From the NCBI GenBank assembly GCA_900768695.1, contig CAAGDY010000037.1, forward strand, positions 1 through 14,238: a stretch of DNA of 14,238 bases, given 5' to 3'. Positions 1 through 7,297 of the stretch are shown here, in pieces. Under the pieces are notes generated by a model. The model saw only the letters and a program-made list of their open reading frames with translations. It ran no database searches and was not told the origin of the DNA. A program made the translations under genes and the position numbers. Position 1 is the stretch's first letter. Every line of letters starts with the position of its first letter. Source of the DNA: an uncultured Anaerovibrio sp. (GTDB lineage Bacteria > Bacillota > Negativicutes > Selenomonadales > Selenomonadaceae).

Positions 1-331
1 ACTGCATGGAACGTCCGCCCAGAACGTGAAAATGCAGATGCTTTACGGTCTGGCCGCCTTCATCGCCGGTATTGGCCACCACGCGGAAGCCCTTGTCCAG
101 CTTATTATCCCTGACAATCGCAGGAATAACCTCGCACATGATATGCCCTATTACATCCTTGTCCTCAGCAGTCAGGGCACCTACACTTTCAATATGCTGC
201 TTTGGAATCACCAGCGCATGAAAAGGTGCCTGTGGCTCCAAATCCTTAAAGGACAGAACCTGGTCGTCCTCATAGACCACAGTAGAAGGAATTTCCTTCG
301 CTGCAATTTTGCAAAAAATACAATCTGCCAT
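1..331 (-). CDS. HIT-family (histidine triad) nucleotide-binding protein, 3' end cut by window edge
   Basis: 110 residues are visible, starting MADCIFCKIA; the reading frame is still open at the left edge. The family hallmark HLHFH is at residues 98-102, followed by VLGGRSMQ, so only a few C-terminal residues should be missing (the family is usually about 112-115 aa). Cys4 and Cys7 in the N-terminal CxxC are typical of the zinc-binding bacterial subgroup. Known members (HinT class) hydrolyse AMP-lysine or other nucleotide phosphoramidates in the cytoplasm; the exact substrate here is not known. A strong ribosome-binding site, GAGGAGGTG, lies just upstream of the ATG. The gene follows mtaB with a 105-bp gap in the same orientation, the usual Firmicute order mtaB-HIT (then rpsU, which would lie outside the window). 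Confidence 0.93.
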   Translation of the reverse strand, partial: MADCIFCKIAAKEIPSTVVYEDDQVLSFKDLEPQAPFHALVIPKQHIESVGALTAEDKDVIGHIMCEVIPAIVRDNKLDKGFRVVANTGDEGGQTVKHLHFHVLGGRSMQ

Positions 332-436
332 ATTTGTACACCTCCTCACTTTGCCATGCTGCAGACCACGCCGCCTGCCAGCTGTACACGCAGCCGGCAA
401 AAACGGATTCTGCAGCTTATTCAGCCGTCAATGAGA

Positions 437-1744
437 TTAATCAGCCGTATTTATTATTGTACCATAAACTCCGTCTTTATACAATCGTTCCAGACGAACA
501 TCGTAAATTTCTCCCAGCTCGCCTTCAGCTTCGGTATAGACACGGATATATGTATCGGTCAGGCCATCCTTTTCGCCATTAGTATCGGTTTCCAGCAATA
601 CCCTCTGGATTGTGCCCAGGTAGGATCGGCAATATTCCTGGGACATTTCCCCCGCCACTGCCTGCAGGCGGTGTACCCGCTCCTTCTTGACATGTTCAGG
701 CACCTGATCAGGCATATCTGCTGCCGGTGTACCAGTACGTGGCGAGTAAGGAAAGACATGCATGCGAGAGAATTTCAGGCTGCGGATATAGTTCAGGCTC
801 TCGGAAAACATGTCCTCAGTTTCTCCCGGAAAGCCCACAATCACATCCGTGGATACGGAAACACCGGGCACCGCCTCCCTCACCCGCGCCAGAAGGCGGG
901 CGAACTCCTCCCTGTCATAGTGGCGGTTCATCCTTTTCAGCACATAATCGGAGCCTGACTGCAGCGGCAGATGAAGATGATGGCTGAACCGCGGGTTGTC
1001 CCGGAGCAGGGCCAAAAGCTCATCGGAAAGCTCGATGGACTCAAGGGAGCTGAGCCTCAGACGGCGCAGTCCCGGCAGATCAAGCACCGCCCTTGCCGCA
1101 TCCGCCAGGCTGGTGCCGTCCTTGAAATCCCTGCCGTAGGCCCCCAGATGGATGCCCGTAAAGACAATTTCCTTGAAGCCGTTTGCCAAAAGCTTCTCCG
1201 CCTCCCGGCGCACGCTGTCCAGCGGGCGGGAACGCAACGGGCCACGGGTAAAGGGAATAATGCAGTAGCTGCAGAAATTGGTGCAGCCCTCCTGAATTTT
1301 AAGAAAGGCTCTTGTTCTGGTAGGCATGTCCAGGATTGGGATATCCTCAAACTCCCGCACCTTCATGATATCCGTCACGCCGTCAATGATTTTGCCGTTC
1401 TGCAGGATTGCCTGCTCCACATACTCCACAATGCGGCGGCGGTTTGCCGTGCCAAGCACCACCCTGACGCCCTCAATGGCCTTTATCTGCTCCGGTGCAA
1501 TCTGGGCATAGCAGCCCGTAACGGCGATTACCGCCTCAGGGTTCTGCCTCTGAACGCGGCGTATGAGCTGGCGTGATTTCTTGTCACCCAGGCTGGTAAC
1601 GGAGCAGGTGTTGATGACATACACATCCGCCGGCTGGCTGTGTTCCACTATCTCATAGCCCGCCTCCTTGAACAGCCCCTCCATGACCTCGCTCTCAAAC
1701 TGATTCACCTTGCAGCCAAGGGTAACAAATGCTGCACTTGCCAA
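437..1744 (-). CDS. mtaB: tRNA ms2t6A37 methylthiotransferase MtaB
   Basis: Radical-SAM methylthiotransferase (435 aa) that converts t6A to ms2t6A at position 37 of tRNAs reading ANN codons. The N-terminal UPF0004 domain shows its three cluster cysteines: Cys11 in TLGCKVNQ, Cys47 in INTCSV and Cys78 in TGCYAQ. The radical-SAM CxxxCxxC is Cys154, Cys158 and Cys161 (CTNFCSYCIIPFTRG). The RGPLRSRP stretch after it is characteristic of MtaB rather than MiaB or RimO. A short TRAM-like RNA-binding region should form the C-terminus. The start chosen is TTG at 1744: it gives the expected N-terminus MASAAFVTLGC and has AGGAGGG at a suitable distance. The start lies 3 bases after the rsmE stop, so the two are almost certainly co-translated. 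No key residue is missing. Confidence 0.95.
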   Translation of the reverse strand: MASAAFVTLGCKVNQFESEVMEGLFKEAGYEIVEHSQPADVYVINTCSVTSLGDKKSRQLIRRVQRQNPEAVIAVTGCYAQIAPEQIKAIEGVRVVLGTANRRRIVEYVEQAILQNGKIIDGVTDIMKVREFEDIPILDMPTRTRAFLKIQEGCTNFCSYCIIPFTRGPLRSRPLDSVRREAEKLLANGFKEIVFTGIHLGAYGRDFKDGTSLADAARAVLDLPGLRRLRLSSLESIELSDELLALLRDNPRFSHHLHLPLQSGSDYVLKRMNRHYDREEFARLLARVREAVPGVSVSTDVIVGFPGETEDMFSESLNYIRSLKFSRMHVFPYSPRTGTPAADMPDQVPEHVKKERVHRLQAVAGEMSQEYCRSYLGTIQRVLLETDTNGEKDGLTDTYIRVYTEAEGELGEIYDVRLERLYKDGVYGTIINTAD

Positions 1745-1747
1745 AGC

Positions 1748-2500
1748 CTATCGCCCTCCTAAATCGCCATTTTCATACTGAATTACAGCCACCGCGCTGA
1801 TGGCGGCAGTTTCTGCCCGCAGAATTCTCGTGCCCAGGCTGACGGAAGCAATGCCCAGCTCCCTGGCCAGAGCAGCTTCCGCCAGGGAAAAGCCTCCCTC
1901 CGGACCAATAATCGCGACAATTTTTTTTGCCGCGCCATGGGTTCGCAAATATTCCTTGATGCCCTGCTGCTGCTCATTTTCATAGCACATGCAGACAGTC
2001 GTATCAGCTCCCTGCTCCCTGGCTATTTCCTTCAGCCATGCCTGAAGGGACTGCACGGGCAGCACCGACGGCAGACGGCTTCTGCCGCACTGCTTGCCGG
2101 CTTCATTGGCAATCTTCTGCCATTTTTCCTGCTTTGCAGCGGCCTTTTTGCCATCGTACCTGACTACGCAGTTGTCACCGGCCAGGGGAACGATCACATT
2201 TACCCCCAGCTCCGTGGCCTTCTGAACAATCAGCTCCAGCTTGTCCCCTTTGGGCAGACACTGGGCAAGAACAATCTCCACCGGTGATTCGGTACGCTCC
2301 TCCACATACTGCACCAGCCGCATGGATACGGATTCCCCGGTAAAGCCGGCCAGCTCGTACTCCCCGACCCTGCCCTCGTCATCAGCCACCAGAATGCGGT
2401 CACCGGCCCTGGCCCGCATCACCCTGCCCAGATGATGGGCATCACCGCCGCCAATCACCAGCTCATCCTGCAAAAGAGCCTTGATAAAAATTCTCCGCAT
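1748..2500 (-). CDS. rsmE: 16S rRNA m3U1498 methyltransferase RsmE
   Basis: SPOUT-superfamily methyltransferase (250 aa) that makes N3-methyluridine at 16S rRNA position 1498. An N-terminal PUA-like RNA-binding part (about 1-70, MRRIFIK...HHLGRVMR) precedes the trefoil-knot catalytic domain. Its signatures are CLPKGDKLELIVQKATELG (residues 81-99), IGPEGGFS (198-205) and LGTRILRAETA (222-232), the last two forming the SAM-binding knot. The frame stays open 31 codons further upstream, but that extension overlaps prmA. The ATG at 2500 is preferred because it starts at the family-typical MRRIF and has GTGAGGT just before it. It starts 10 bases after the prmA stop and ends 3 bases before mtaB, in the conserved order prmA-rsmE-mtaB. 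Confidence 0.95.
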   Translation of the reverse strand: MRRIFIKALLQDELVIGGGDAHHLGRVMRARAGDRILVADDEGRVGEYELAGFTGESVSMRLVQYVEERTESPVEIVLAQCLPKGDKLELIVQKATELGVNVIVPLAGDNCVVRYDGKKAAAKQEKWQKIANEAGKQCGRSRLPSVLPVQSLQAWLKEIAREQGADTTVCMCYENEQQQGIKEYLRTHGAAKKIVAIIGPEGGFSLAEAALARELGIASVSLGTRILRAETAAISAVAVIQYENGDLGGR

Positions 2501-2510
2501 GCCGCTGACC

Positions 2511-3473
2511 TCACGCCTGACAGGCAGCCGCCTGCAAATCCGCCTTCCGCCGGAAGGTGATGCAGGCCCAGCCCTTGCTCTCCAGACGCTCATCTACGGC
2601 ATAGCCATGAGCCTCTGCCGCCGCCAGCACATCCTCAATCCTGTCCTCAATAATGCCGCTGGTCAAAAGCGTCCCCTCCGGCTCCAGATGCTCATCCAGC
2701 TGGTCAAAGAGGCGAATGATGATATCCGCAATAATATTGGCAATTACCAGCTGAGCCTTGCCGTGAATATTCTGCATCAAATCGCTCTGGGCGACAGAAA
2801 CAATATCCTGCACATTATTCTGTGCCAGATTTTCCTCCACGATTTTCAGCACGGAATCGTCATAATCCACCGCCTGAATTTCCTTTGCCCCCAGCTTGGC
2901 GGAGATAATGGAAAGGATGCCGGAGCCTGTACCCACATCAAAGACGGTCATGCCCGGCTTCACCAGCCTTTCCAGCTGACGGATGCACATGGAGGTGGTA
3001 GCATGGGTGCCGGTGCCAAAGGCAGCCCCTGGATCCAGCTCAATGACCACCTCGCCAGCCTCCGGCTCATAGCTTTCCCAGGTAGGCTTGATAACCACCC
3101 TGTCACCGGGCTTCTCCGTGTGGAAATACTGCTTCCAGGTATCGGACCAGTCCTCATCCTGCAGCTCATTGGTTTCAATAGTTGCCGGGGCAATATTCAC
3201 GCCCCTGCCTTCCAGGGCCTTCAGCTCCTGACGGAAGGTCTGCAGCCTGCCCTCAAGCTCGCCATTTACCGGCAGATACGCCTTTTCCGTCACAATCTCC
3301 GTTTCTGTAGCAATGGGAATGTCCGTATAATCCCACTTGCCGGAAGTTATATAATCATTTACCAGCTCCGGGTCCTCAATTACCACACCGGAAGCTCCCA
3401 GATCACGAAAAATCTCCGCCACAAGCTCTACTGCCTCATGGGTGGTCTGAATGCTGACCTCACACCATTTCAT
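2511..3473 (-). CDS. prmA: Ribosomal protein L11 methyltransferase PrmA
   Basis: Class I SAM-dependent methyltransferase (320 aa) that trimethylates ribosomal protein L11 in the cytoplasm. The N-terminal substrate-recognition domain begins MKWCEVSIQTT. A linker carries the hallmark DPGAAFGTGTHATT (residues 147-160). The Rossmann domain has motif I VFDVGTGSGIL (177-187), the acidic motif AVDYDD (201-206) and NIIAD (246-250), the PrmA counterpart of the NPPY motif. The ATG at 3473 is preferred over an in-frame TTG at 3479: AGGAGG sits 9 bases before the ATG but only 3 before the TTG. It is the first gene of the prmA-rsmE-mtaB-HIT run and has its own promoter at 3514-3542. In most Firmicutes it directly follows dnaJ; here about 9 kb separates the two. 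Confidence 0.95.
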   Translation of the reverse strand: MKWCEVSIQTTHEAVELVAEIFRDLGASGVVIEDPELVNDYITSGKWDYTDIPIATETEIVTEKAYLPVNGELEGRLQTFRQELKALEGRGVNIAPATIETNELQDEDWSDTWKQYFHTEKPGDRVVIKPTWESYEPEAGEVVIELDPGAAFGTGTHATTSMCIRQLERLVKPGMTVFDVGTGSGILSIISAKLGAKEIQAVDYDDSVLKIVEENLAQNNVQDIVSVAQSDLMQNIHGKAQLVIANIIADIIIRLFDQLDEHLEPEGTLLTSGIIEDRIEDVLAAAEAHGYAVDERLESKGWACITFRRKADLQAAACQA

Positions 3474-3513
3474 AAACAAATTCCTCCTCTATGCCAATAG
3501 CACATATACGAAT

Positions 3514-3542
3514 ATTGTAACATCTATGCTCACAGGTGTAAA
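3514..3542 (-). promoter_or_regulatory. Sigma-A-type promoter for prmA-rsmE-mtaB-HIT
   Basis: On the minus strand, TTTACA (3542-3537) and TACAAT (3519-3514) are separated by exactly 17 bases; each hexamer matches consensus at 5 of 6 positions. The start of transcription would fall near 3507, about 34 bases before the prmA ATG. This gives prmA a transcript of its own, which fits its separation from dnaJ by the hydrogenase island and the terminator just upstream. Confidence 0.7.
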
Positions 3543-3580
3543 TTACCTGCTTCTACAAAAAGCATCACCCGGCAGCAAAT

Positions 3581-3637
3581 AAAAAAATGCAGCGCCCCAT
3601 AAAGCTGAACTCAATGTCCGGCTCATGGGGCCGCTGC
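3581..3637 (-). terminator. Rho-independent terminator of the hydrogenase operon
   Basis: On the minus strand the arm GCAGCGGCCCCAT (3637-3625) pairs with ATGGGGCGCTGC (3600-3589), with one bulged base and a 24-base loop, followed directly by a T-run (3587-3581). It lies about 30 bases after the stop of the NrfD-like gene and upstream of the prmA promoter, insulating the two transcription units. Confidence 0.82.
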
Positions 3638-3666
3638 AAGGTCACGCGTATGTAATTGCCGGGCAA

Positions 3667-4872
3667 TTAATGCCTTTTGGTACGGAGCAGTGCCCAGATA
3701 AGGTTCTTGATGTCCTTATCCTTGTCGATTTTAACCTGTACGGCACGCTCATTGCCGATAATATTGAAGTTCTCCACCAGGAAGCTGTAAATCAGGACAC
3801 CCAGGGCAACAAGACCGACGCTGACGATAATCTCACCGATGCCAGGGAAGTACGCGCCGCTCTCATACATGGAGGTAAATACGCAGTTCAGGCGGTTCAC
3901 GATAACGCCTAGAACAGTCAGCCATGCATAAGTCAGCAGGCCGCCCCTGGTCTTCCTCAGCGGGCTGCACATAATCAGGATTGGAATGATGATGCCGAAG
4001 AGCATTTCCACACAGTACATGTTGCTCTGCAGGGAACCCTGGAACACATATCCCCACAGATCCATGGAGAATAGATCGTAGAGCTTCATCAGGAGATAAA
4101 CACCCATGATGCGGGTACCCACACGGGTGAGCTTCAGCATAATCTCATGAGGTATCTCATGGCCGTAAGCGGTCTTGGCCAGGGTAGTTTCAATCGTAAC
4201 CATGGCGGAACCAACGAAGAAGGAGGAAAGCAGGAAGTAAATCGGCAGGAACTCACTCCACCACAACGGGAACATTCTCTCCTTCATAATCAGGAACAGG
4301 CCGCCCAGGGAGGACTGATGCAGTACCGGGAAAATCAGGCCGATTACTACCAGCACAGGCAGTATCTTGACGATATATCTGTGCAGCTTCTTCACCAGCA
4401 CACGCTCGGTAATAATCTCGAAGAACTCCAGGCTCTGAATGGTGGTATAAAGGGAAATACACCAGAATACCTCAAACAGTACCGAGGTATGTCCCCAGGA
4501 TACAAACGGACGCCAGAAGTTGAACCACTGGCCGATATCCAGGAACAGGCCTGCCATTACCAGCACATAGCCCAGCAGGGAAGTCAGCAGGGCACCCCTG
4601 GCCACAATCTCATACTGCTCATAGCGGAACATGTGAACCAGCAAGGCAGTGGAATAACCGCCGCCCGCCAGGGCTACGCCGCACATTACGTCAAATGCAA
4701 TCCACATGCCCCACGGGGTTTCATCAGTCAGATTGGTAACATACTGGAAACCTGTCAGAAGACGAAACAGCACGGTGGCCGCCATCAACATCACAAGGCC
4801 TGTCAGAACAAAACGAGTAGGGGTGATGGTAAAGTCCCATCCCAAAATTCTAAAACACTTATATACCTTCAT
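3667..4872 (-). CDS. NrfD/HybB-like membrane subunit of the hydrogenase
   Basis: Polytopic membrane protein (401 aa) of the NrfD/PsrC/HybB family, which binds quinone and exchanges electrons with a partner ferredoxin subunit. About ten hydrophobic helices are visible, roughly at 20-40, 57-80, 93-115, 128-150, 166-185, 207-230, 252-270, 287-303, 312-330 and 345-366. Family landmarks are TPWGMWIAFD (52-61), HQSSLGGLF (185-193) and VNRLN (325-329). It most resembles HybB, the integral membrane subunit of [NiFe]-hydrogenase-2, and has no haem-binding pattern I can point to. It starts 2 bases after the stop of the HybA-like gene, and AAGGAGGG inside the end of that gene is its ribosome-binding site. 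Inferred job: membrane anchor and menaquinone site linking HydA to the respiratory chain. Direction (H2 uptake or release) cannot be read from sequence. Confidence 0.9.
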   Translation of the reverse strand: MKVYKCFRILGWDFTITPTRFVLTGLVMLMAATVLFRLLTGFQYVTNLTDETPWGMWIAFDVMCGVALAGGGYSTALLVHMFRYEQYEIVARGALLTSLLGYVLVMAGLFLDIGQWFNFWRPFVSWGHTSVLFEVFWCISLYTTIQSLEFFEIITERVLVKKLHRYIVKILPVLVVIGLIFPVLHQSSLGGLFLIMKERMFPLWWSEFLPIYFLLSSFFVGSAMVTIETTLAKTAYGHEIPHEIMLKLTRVGTRIMGVYLLMKLYDLFSMDLWGYVFQGSLQSNMYCVEMLFGIIIPILIMCSPLRKTRGGLLTYAWLTVLGVIVNRLNCVFTSMYESGAYFPGIGEIIVSVGLVALGVLIYSFLVENFNIIGNERAVQVKIDKDKDIKNLIWALLRTKRH

Positions 4873-4874
4873 GC

Positions 4875-5651
4875 TCAGCCCTCCTTATCCTGCTTGCCAT
4901 CATCCTGCTTCTTGTTCTTTTCCACACGATGATTGTAGAATGAAAGGCCTGCCAGGAACAATGCCCAGGCAGCGGCAAAGCCCGGAACCTTGGACATGTA
5001 GCTCTTGGTGTAGCTGGTAACAGGCGTTTCGCTGACCTGCTTGAAGCCCAGCTCCTCGAAAGGCACATCGGAGATGTAGAGCCACTGGGAACCGCCCACC
5101 TCATGCTCACCATAGACATGGTTCACATAGCGGCTGTCGGAATTGATAATCTCATGAGCCTTCCTGATAAGCTCATCCCTGTCACCGGAAATAAGTGCGC
5201 CGGTGGTGCAGGCGGATACGCAGGCAGGAGCATCACCCTTTTCTACCCGGGCCTCGCACATCTGGCACTTTGCTACCTGCGGGAACTGCTCATTCCACTG
5301 ATACTTAGGGATGGAGTACGGGCAGGCCACCAGGCAGTAGCGGCAGCCTACGCACAGGTCAGGATAATAAACGACAGCACCCGTCTTTTCATCCTTCTGA
5401 ATAGCCTTGGAGAAGCAGGCGGAGGCACAGGCAGGCTCCTGACAGTGCAGGCACTGCTTCTTGACAAATCTCAGCTTGTCAGCCGCAGGATGGAACTCCT
5501 GAATAACCGTCCAGCGGTTGTCATCCAGCTCCACACGCCCATCCTTTATATTGCGGGGCTCGGCCTTGAAATTCAGGCCATTGTACATCTTGCAGGCAAC
5601 GCTGCAGCCCTCGCAGCCAATACATTTGGTAATATCTACTAATACAGCCAT
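4875..5651 (-). CDS. HybA/DmsB-like four-[4Fe-4S] ferredoxin subunit with C-terminal membrane anchor
   Basis: Electron-transfer subunit (258 aa) with sixteen cysteines in four groups: 10/13/16/20, 67/70/75/79, 100/103/106/110 and 129/132/144/148. This is the standard layout for four [4Fe-4S] clusters in the HybA/PsrB/DmsB family. One hydrophobic helix at about 223-240 (VPGFAAAWALFLAGLSFY) is followed by a basic, hydrophilic tail, as in HybA, where such a helix anchors the subunit. The protein begins directly with MAVLVDITKC; unlike classical HybA there is no twin-arginine or other signal peptide. It should therefore cross the membrane bound to Tat-signal-bearing HydA, leaving the basic tail inside. 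It lies 15 bases after hydA and 2 before the NrfD-like gene; ribosome-binding site AGAGGTG. It would relay electrons between HydA and the membrane subunit. Confidence 0.92.
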   Translation of the reverse strand: MAVLVDITKCIGCEGCSVACKMYNGLNFKAEPRNIKDGRVELDDNRWTVIQEFHPAADKLRFVKKQCLHCQEPACASACFSKAIQKDEKTGAVVYYPDLCVGCRYCLVACPYSIPKYQWNEQFPQVAKCQMCEARVEKGDAPACVSACTTGALISGDRDELIRKAHEIINSDSRYVNHVYGEHEVGGSQWLYISDVPFEELGFKQVSETPVTSYTKSYMSKVPGFAAAWALFLAGLSFYNHRVEKNKKQDDGKQDKEG

Positions 5652-5666
5652 TTATTTCACCTCTTC

Positions 5667-7163
5667 TCAATCAAATAACCGTTCATGGCGGTCTACAAAG
5701 GATGTGTGCAGGTACTTCTCAGCCTTTTCACTGAGAGGCTTGCCATAAAATTCCTTATAAATAGACTGAATTTCGGTGTTGTCATGGCTGCAGCGCTTTT
5801 CTGAGCCGGTATCTTCCTTGTAGATGGCCTCAATGCGCTTCAGCTTTGCACTGTTCTGAGCAGCTACGGTGGATTTTGGCTGGCCGCCACCGCCGATACA
5901 GCCGCCAGGGCAGGCCATAAACTCGATAAACTGCCACTTGCTGCTGCCGCTGGCCTTGATGCCGTCAAGAAGCTTTCTGGCATTCTCCAGGCCGTGGCAC
6001 ACGGCTATATTCACTGTGCCCACGCCAGGAATGGAGGCTGTTGCCTCCTTGACCGCAGTCATGCCGCGGACAGGCTGCCAGGACAAAAGGTCAGCAGGCG
6101 GGTTGGAGCCGGTGGCAAAGAAATAGGCAGAGCGTACTGCCGCCTCGGTAACGCCGCCGGTAGCGCCGAAAATCTTGCCGGCGCCTGTGGACTCACCCAG
6201 CACGGAATCATACTCACGCTCAGGCACAGTATTCAGATCAATGCCCTTGCGCTTCAGCAGCACGGCCAGCTCCCTGGTGGTCAGCACATAGTCCATATCG
6301 CGGTTGCCGTCCACCTGCAGCTCCTCACGGGCTACCTCAAACTTCTTTGCCGTGCAAGGCATGATGGAAACATTGACGATGTTTTCCGGCTTGATACCCA
6401 TCTTGTCAGCGTAGAAGGACTTGATGGTGGCACCCATCATGTTCTGCGGCGACTTGCAGGTAGACAGGTTGTGCATCAGCTCCGGATAGAAATACTCGCA
6501 GTATTTTACCCAGCCAGGACAGCAGGAGGTCAGATGCGGAATCTCATCCTTGGCCGCAGTCAGCCTGTGAACAAACTCCGAAGCCTCCTCCATAATGGTC
6601 AGGTCAGCTGAGAAGCAGGTATCAAAAACAGCATCAAAGCCTGCCTCCTTCAAGGCCCCTGCCATCTTCTTGCCGACGCTGGTACCAGGCTCCATGCCGA
6701 ATTCTTCACCCAGGGAAACCTTGGTGGCCGGAGCAGTCTGCACTACAACGTGCTTGGTATCATCGTCGATAGCCGCAAGCACCTGATCGATGTTGCGCTT
6801 TTCGGTAATAGCACCGGACGGACACCACATGACGCACTGGCCGCAGTTGACGCAGGCGATTTCGCTTTTCAGCGGCAACGGATAGTTGCCGTACACGCCC
6901 ATGACGTTCTTGCAGGCCTCTACACACTGGCCGCAGAGGATGCACTTTTCATCATCACGCATAATGGATGGATTGTCGGCACTGATTGCCACACGCCCCT
7001 TCAGGTTTACCGGGAAATCTCCCTTGCCCTGATACTGGTCAGGAATCCAGCCTTCTGCGCCTGACGGCTTTCCCTTACAGCCGGCAGCCATGACGCCGAA
7101 GCCTACCGCTCCGGACCCAGCCACAACCTTTAAAAACTTGCGGCGAGACATTTTGCTACTCAT
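5667..7163 (-). CDS. hydA: Tat-exported [FeFe]-hydrogenase catalytic subunit
   Basis: Enzyme for H2 = 2H+ + 2e-, 498 aa. N-terminus: an exact twin-arginine motif SRRKFLK (6-12), a hydrophobic stretch, then MAAGC with Cys29 as a possible lipidation site. Two ferredoxin motifs follow (Cys74/77/80/84 and Cys104/107/110/114). The H-cluster domain has all three signatures: TSCCPGW (212-218), MPCTAKK (268-274) and EFMACPGGC (414-422); the ligands are Cys215, Cys270, Cys418 and Cys422. By alignment with Clostridium CpI, the proton path is also intact: Cys214, Glu193, Glu196, Ser234 and Arg200. The C-terminal small-subunit-type domain (about 440-490, IYKED...HTSF) is fused, unlike the separate HydB of Desulfovibrio. 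Start: ATG with AAGGAGAG upstream. Folding and cofactor insertion must precede Tat export. The direction of catalysis is not determined. Confidence 0.95.
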   Translation of the reverse strand: MSSKMSRRKFLKVVAGSGAVGFGVMAAGCKGKPSGAEGWIPDQYQGKGDFPVNLKGRVAISADNPSIMRDDEKCILCGQCVEACKNVMGVYGNYPLPLKSEIACVNCGQCVMWCPSGAITEKRNIDQVLAAIDDDTKHVVVQTAPATKVSLGEEFGMEPGTSVGKKMAGALKEAGFDAVFDTCFSADLTIMEEASEFVHRLTAAKDEIPHLTSCCPGWVKYCEYFYPELMHNLSTCKSPQNMMGATIKSFYADKMGIKPENIVNVSIMPCTAKKFEVAREELQVDGNRDMDYVLTTRELAVLLKRKGIDLNTVPEREYDSVLGESTGAGKIFGATGGVTEAAVRSAYFFATGSNPPADLLSWQPVRGMTAVKEATASIPGVGTVNIAVCHGLENARKLLDGIKASGSSKWQFIEFMACPGGCIGGGGQPKSTVAAQNSAKLKRIEAIYKEDTGSEKRCSHDNTEIQSIYKEFYGKPLSEKAEKYLHTSFVDRHERLFD

Positions 7164-7297
7164 AAAAACTCTCCTTATAAAAACATAACTCCCCTATAAT
7201 AAAAACAATAACTATCGTTTATTATTTTATCACTTGAAAATAAAGATAAGAAATATTTTCTATTTATGCAATGATTAACCTCACCTATAACAAACGA
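7164..7297 (-). promoter_or_regulatory. AT-rich hydF-hydA spacer with inverted repeat, possible internal promoter
   Basis: This is the only long gap within the minus-strand hyd run; neighbouring gaps are 2-15 bases. It is very AT-rich. An inverted pair of ATCGTTT(A/G)TTAT copies lies at about 7214-7225 (plus orientation) and 7287-7298 (opposite orientation), with one difference between them. Possible -10 boxes on the minus strand are TAAAAT (7229-7224) and TATTAT (7201-7196), but I see no convincing -35 partner. It could hold a separate promoter for hydA and its partner genes, an operator, or an mRNA-processing site. Nothing resembling a terminator (GC stem plus T-run) is present, so read-through from hydF is also possible. 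Confidence 0.4.

Noticed and set aside
358..416. GCTGCAG...CTGCAGC inverted repeat in the mtaB-HIT gap as a terminator
   Set aside because: Seven-base arms with a loop of about 45 bases and no T-run; probably chance.
26..958. Long plus-strand open frame over the HIT and mtaB genes
   Set aside because: It is antisense to two clearly recognised genes, has no family resemblance and no proper ribosome-binding site.
2501..2593. N-terminal extension of RsmE
   Set aside because: The extra 31 residues overlap prmA, are Arg/Pro/Gly-rich and absent from the family; the ATG at 2500 has its own ribosome-binding site.
2481..3500. Plus-strand open frame of 339 codons over prmA
   Set aside because: Antisense shadow of prmA, whose motifs are unambiguous.
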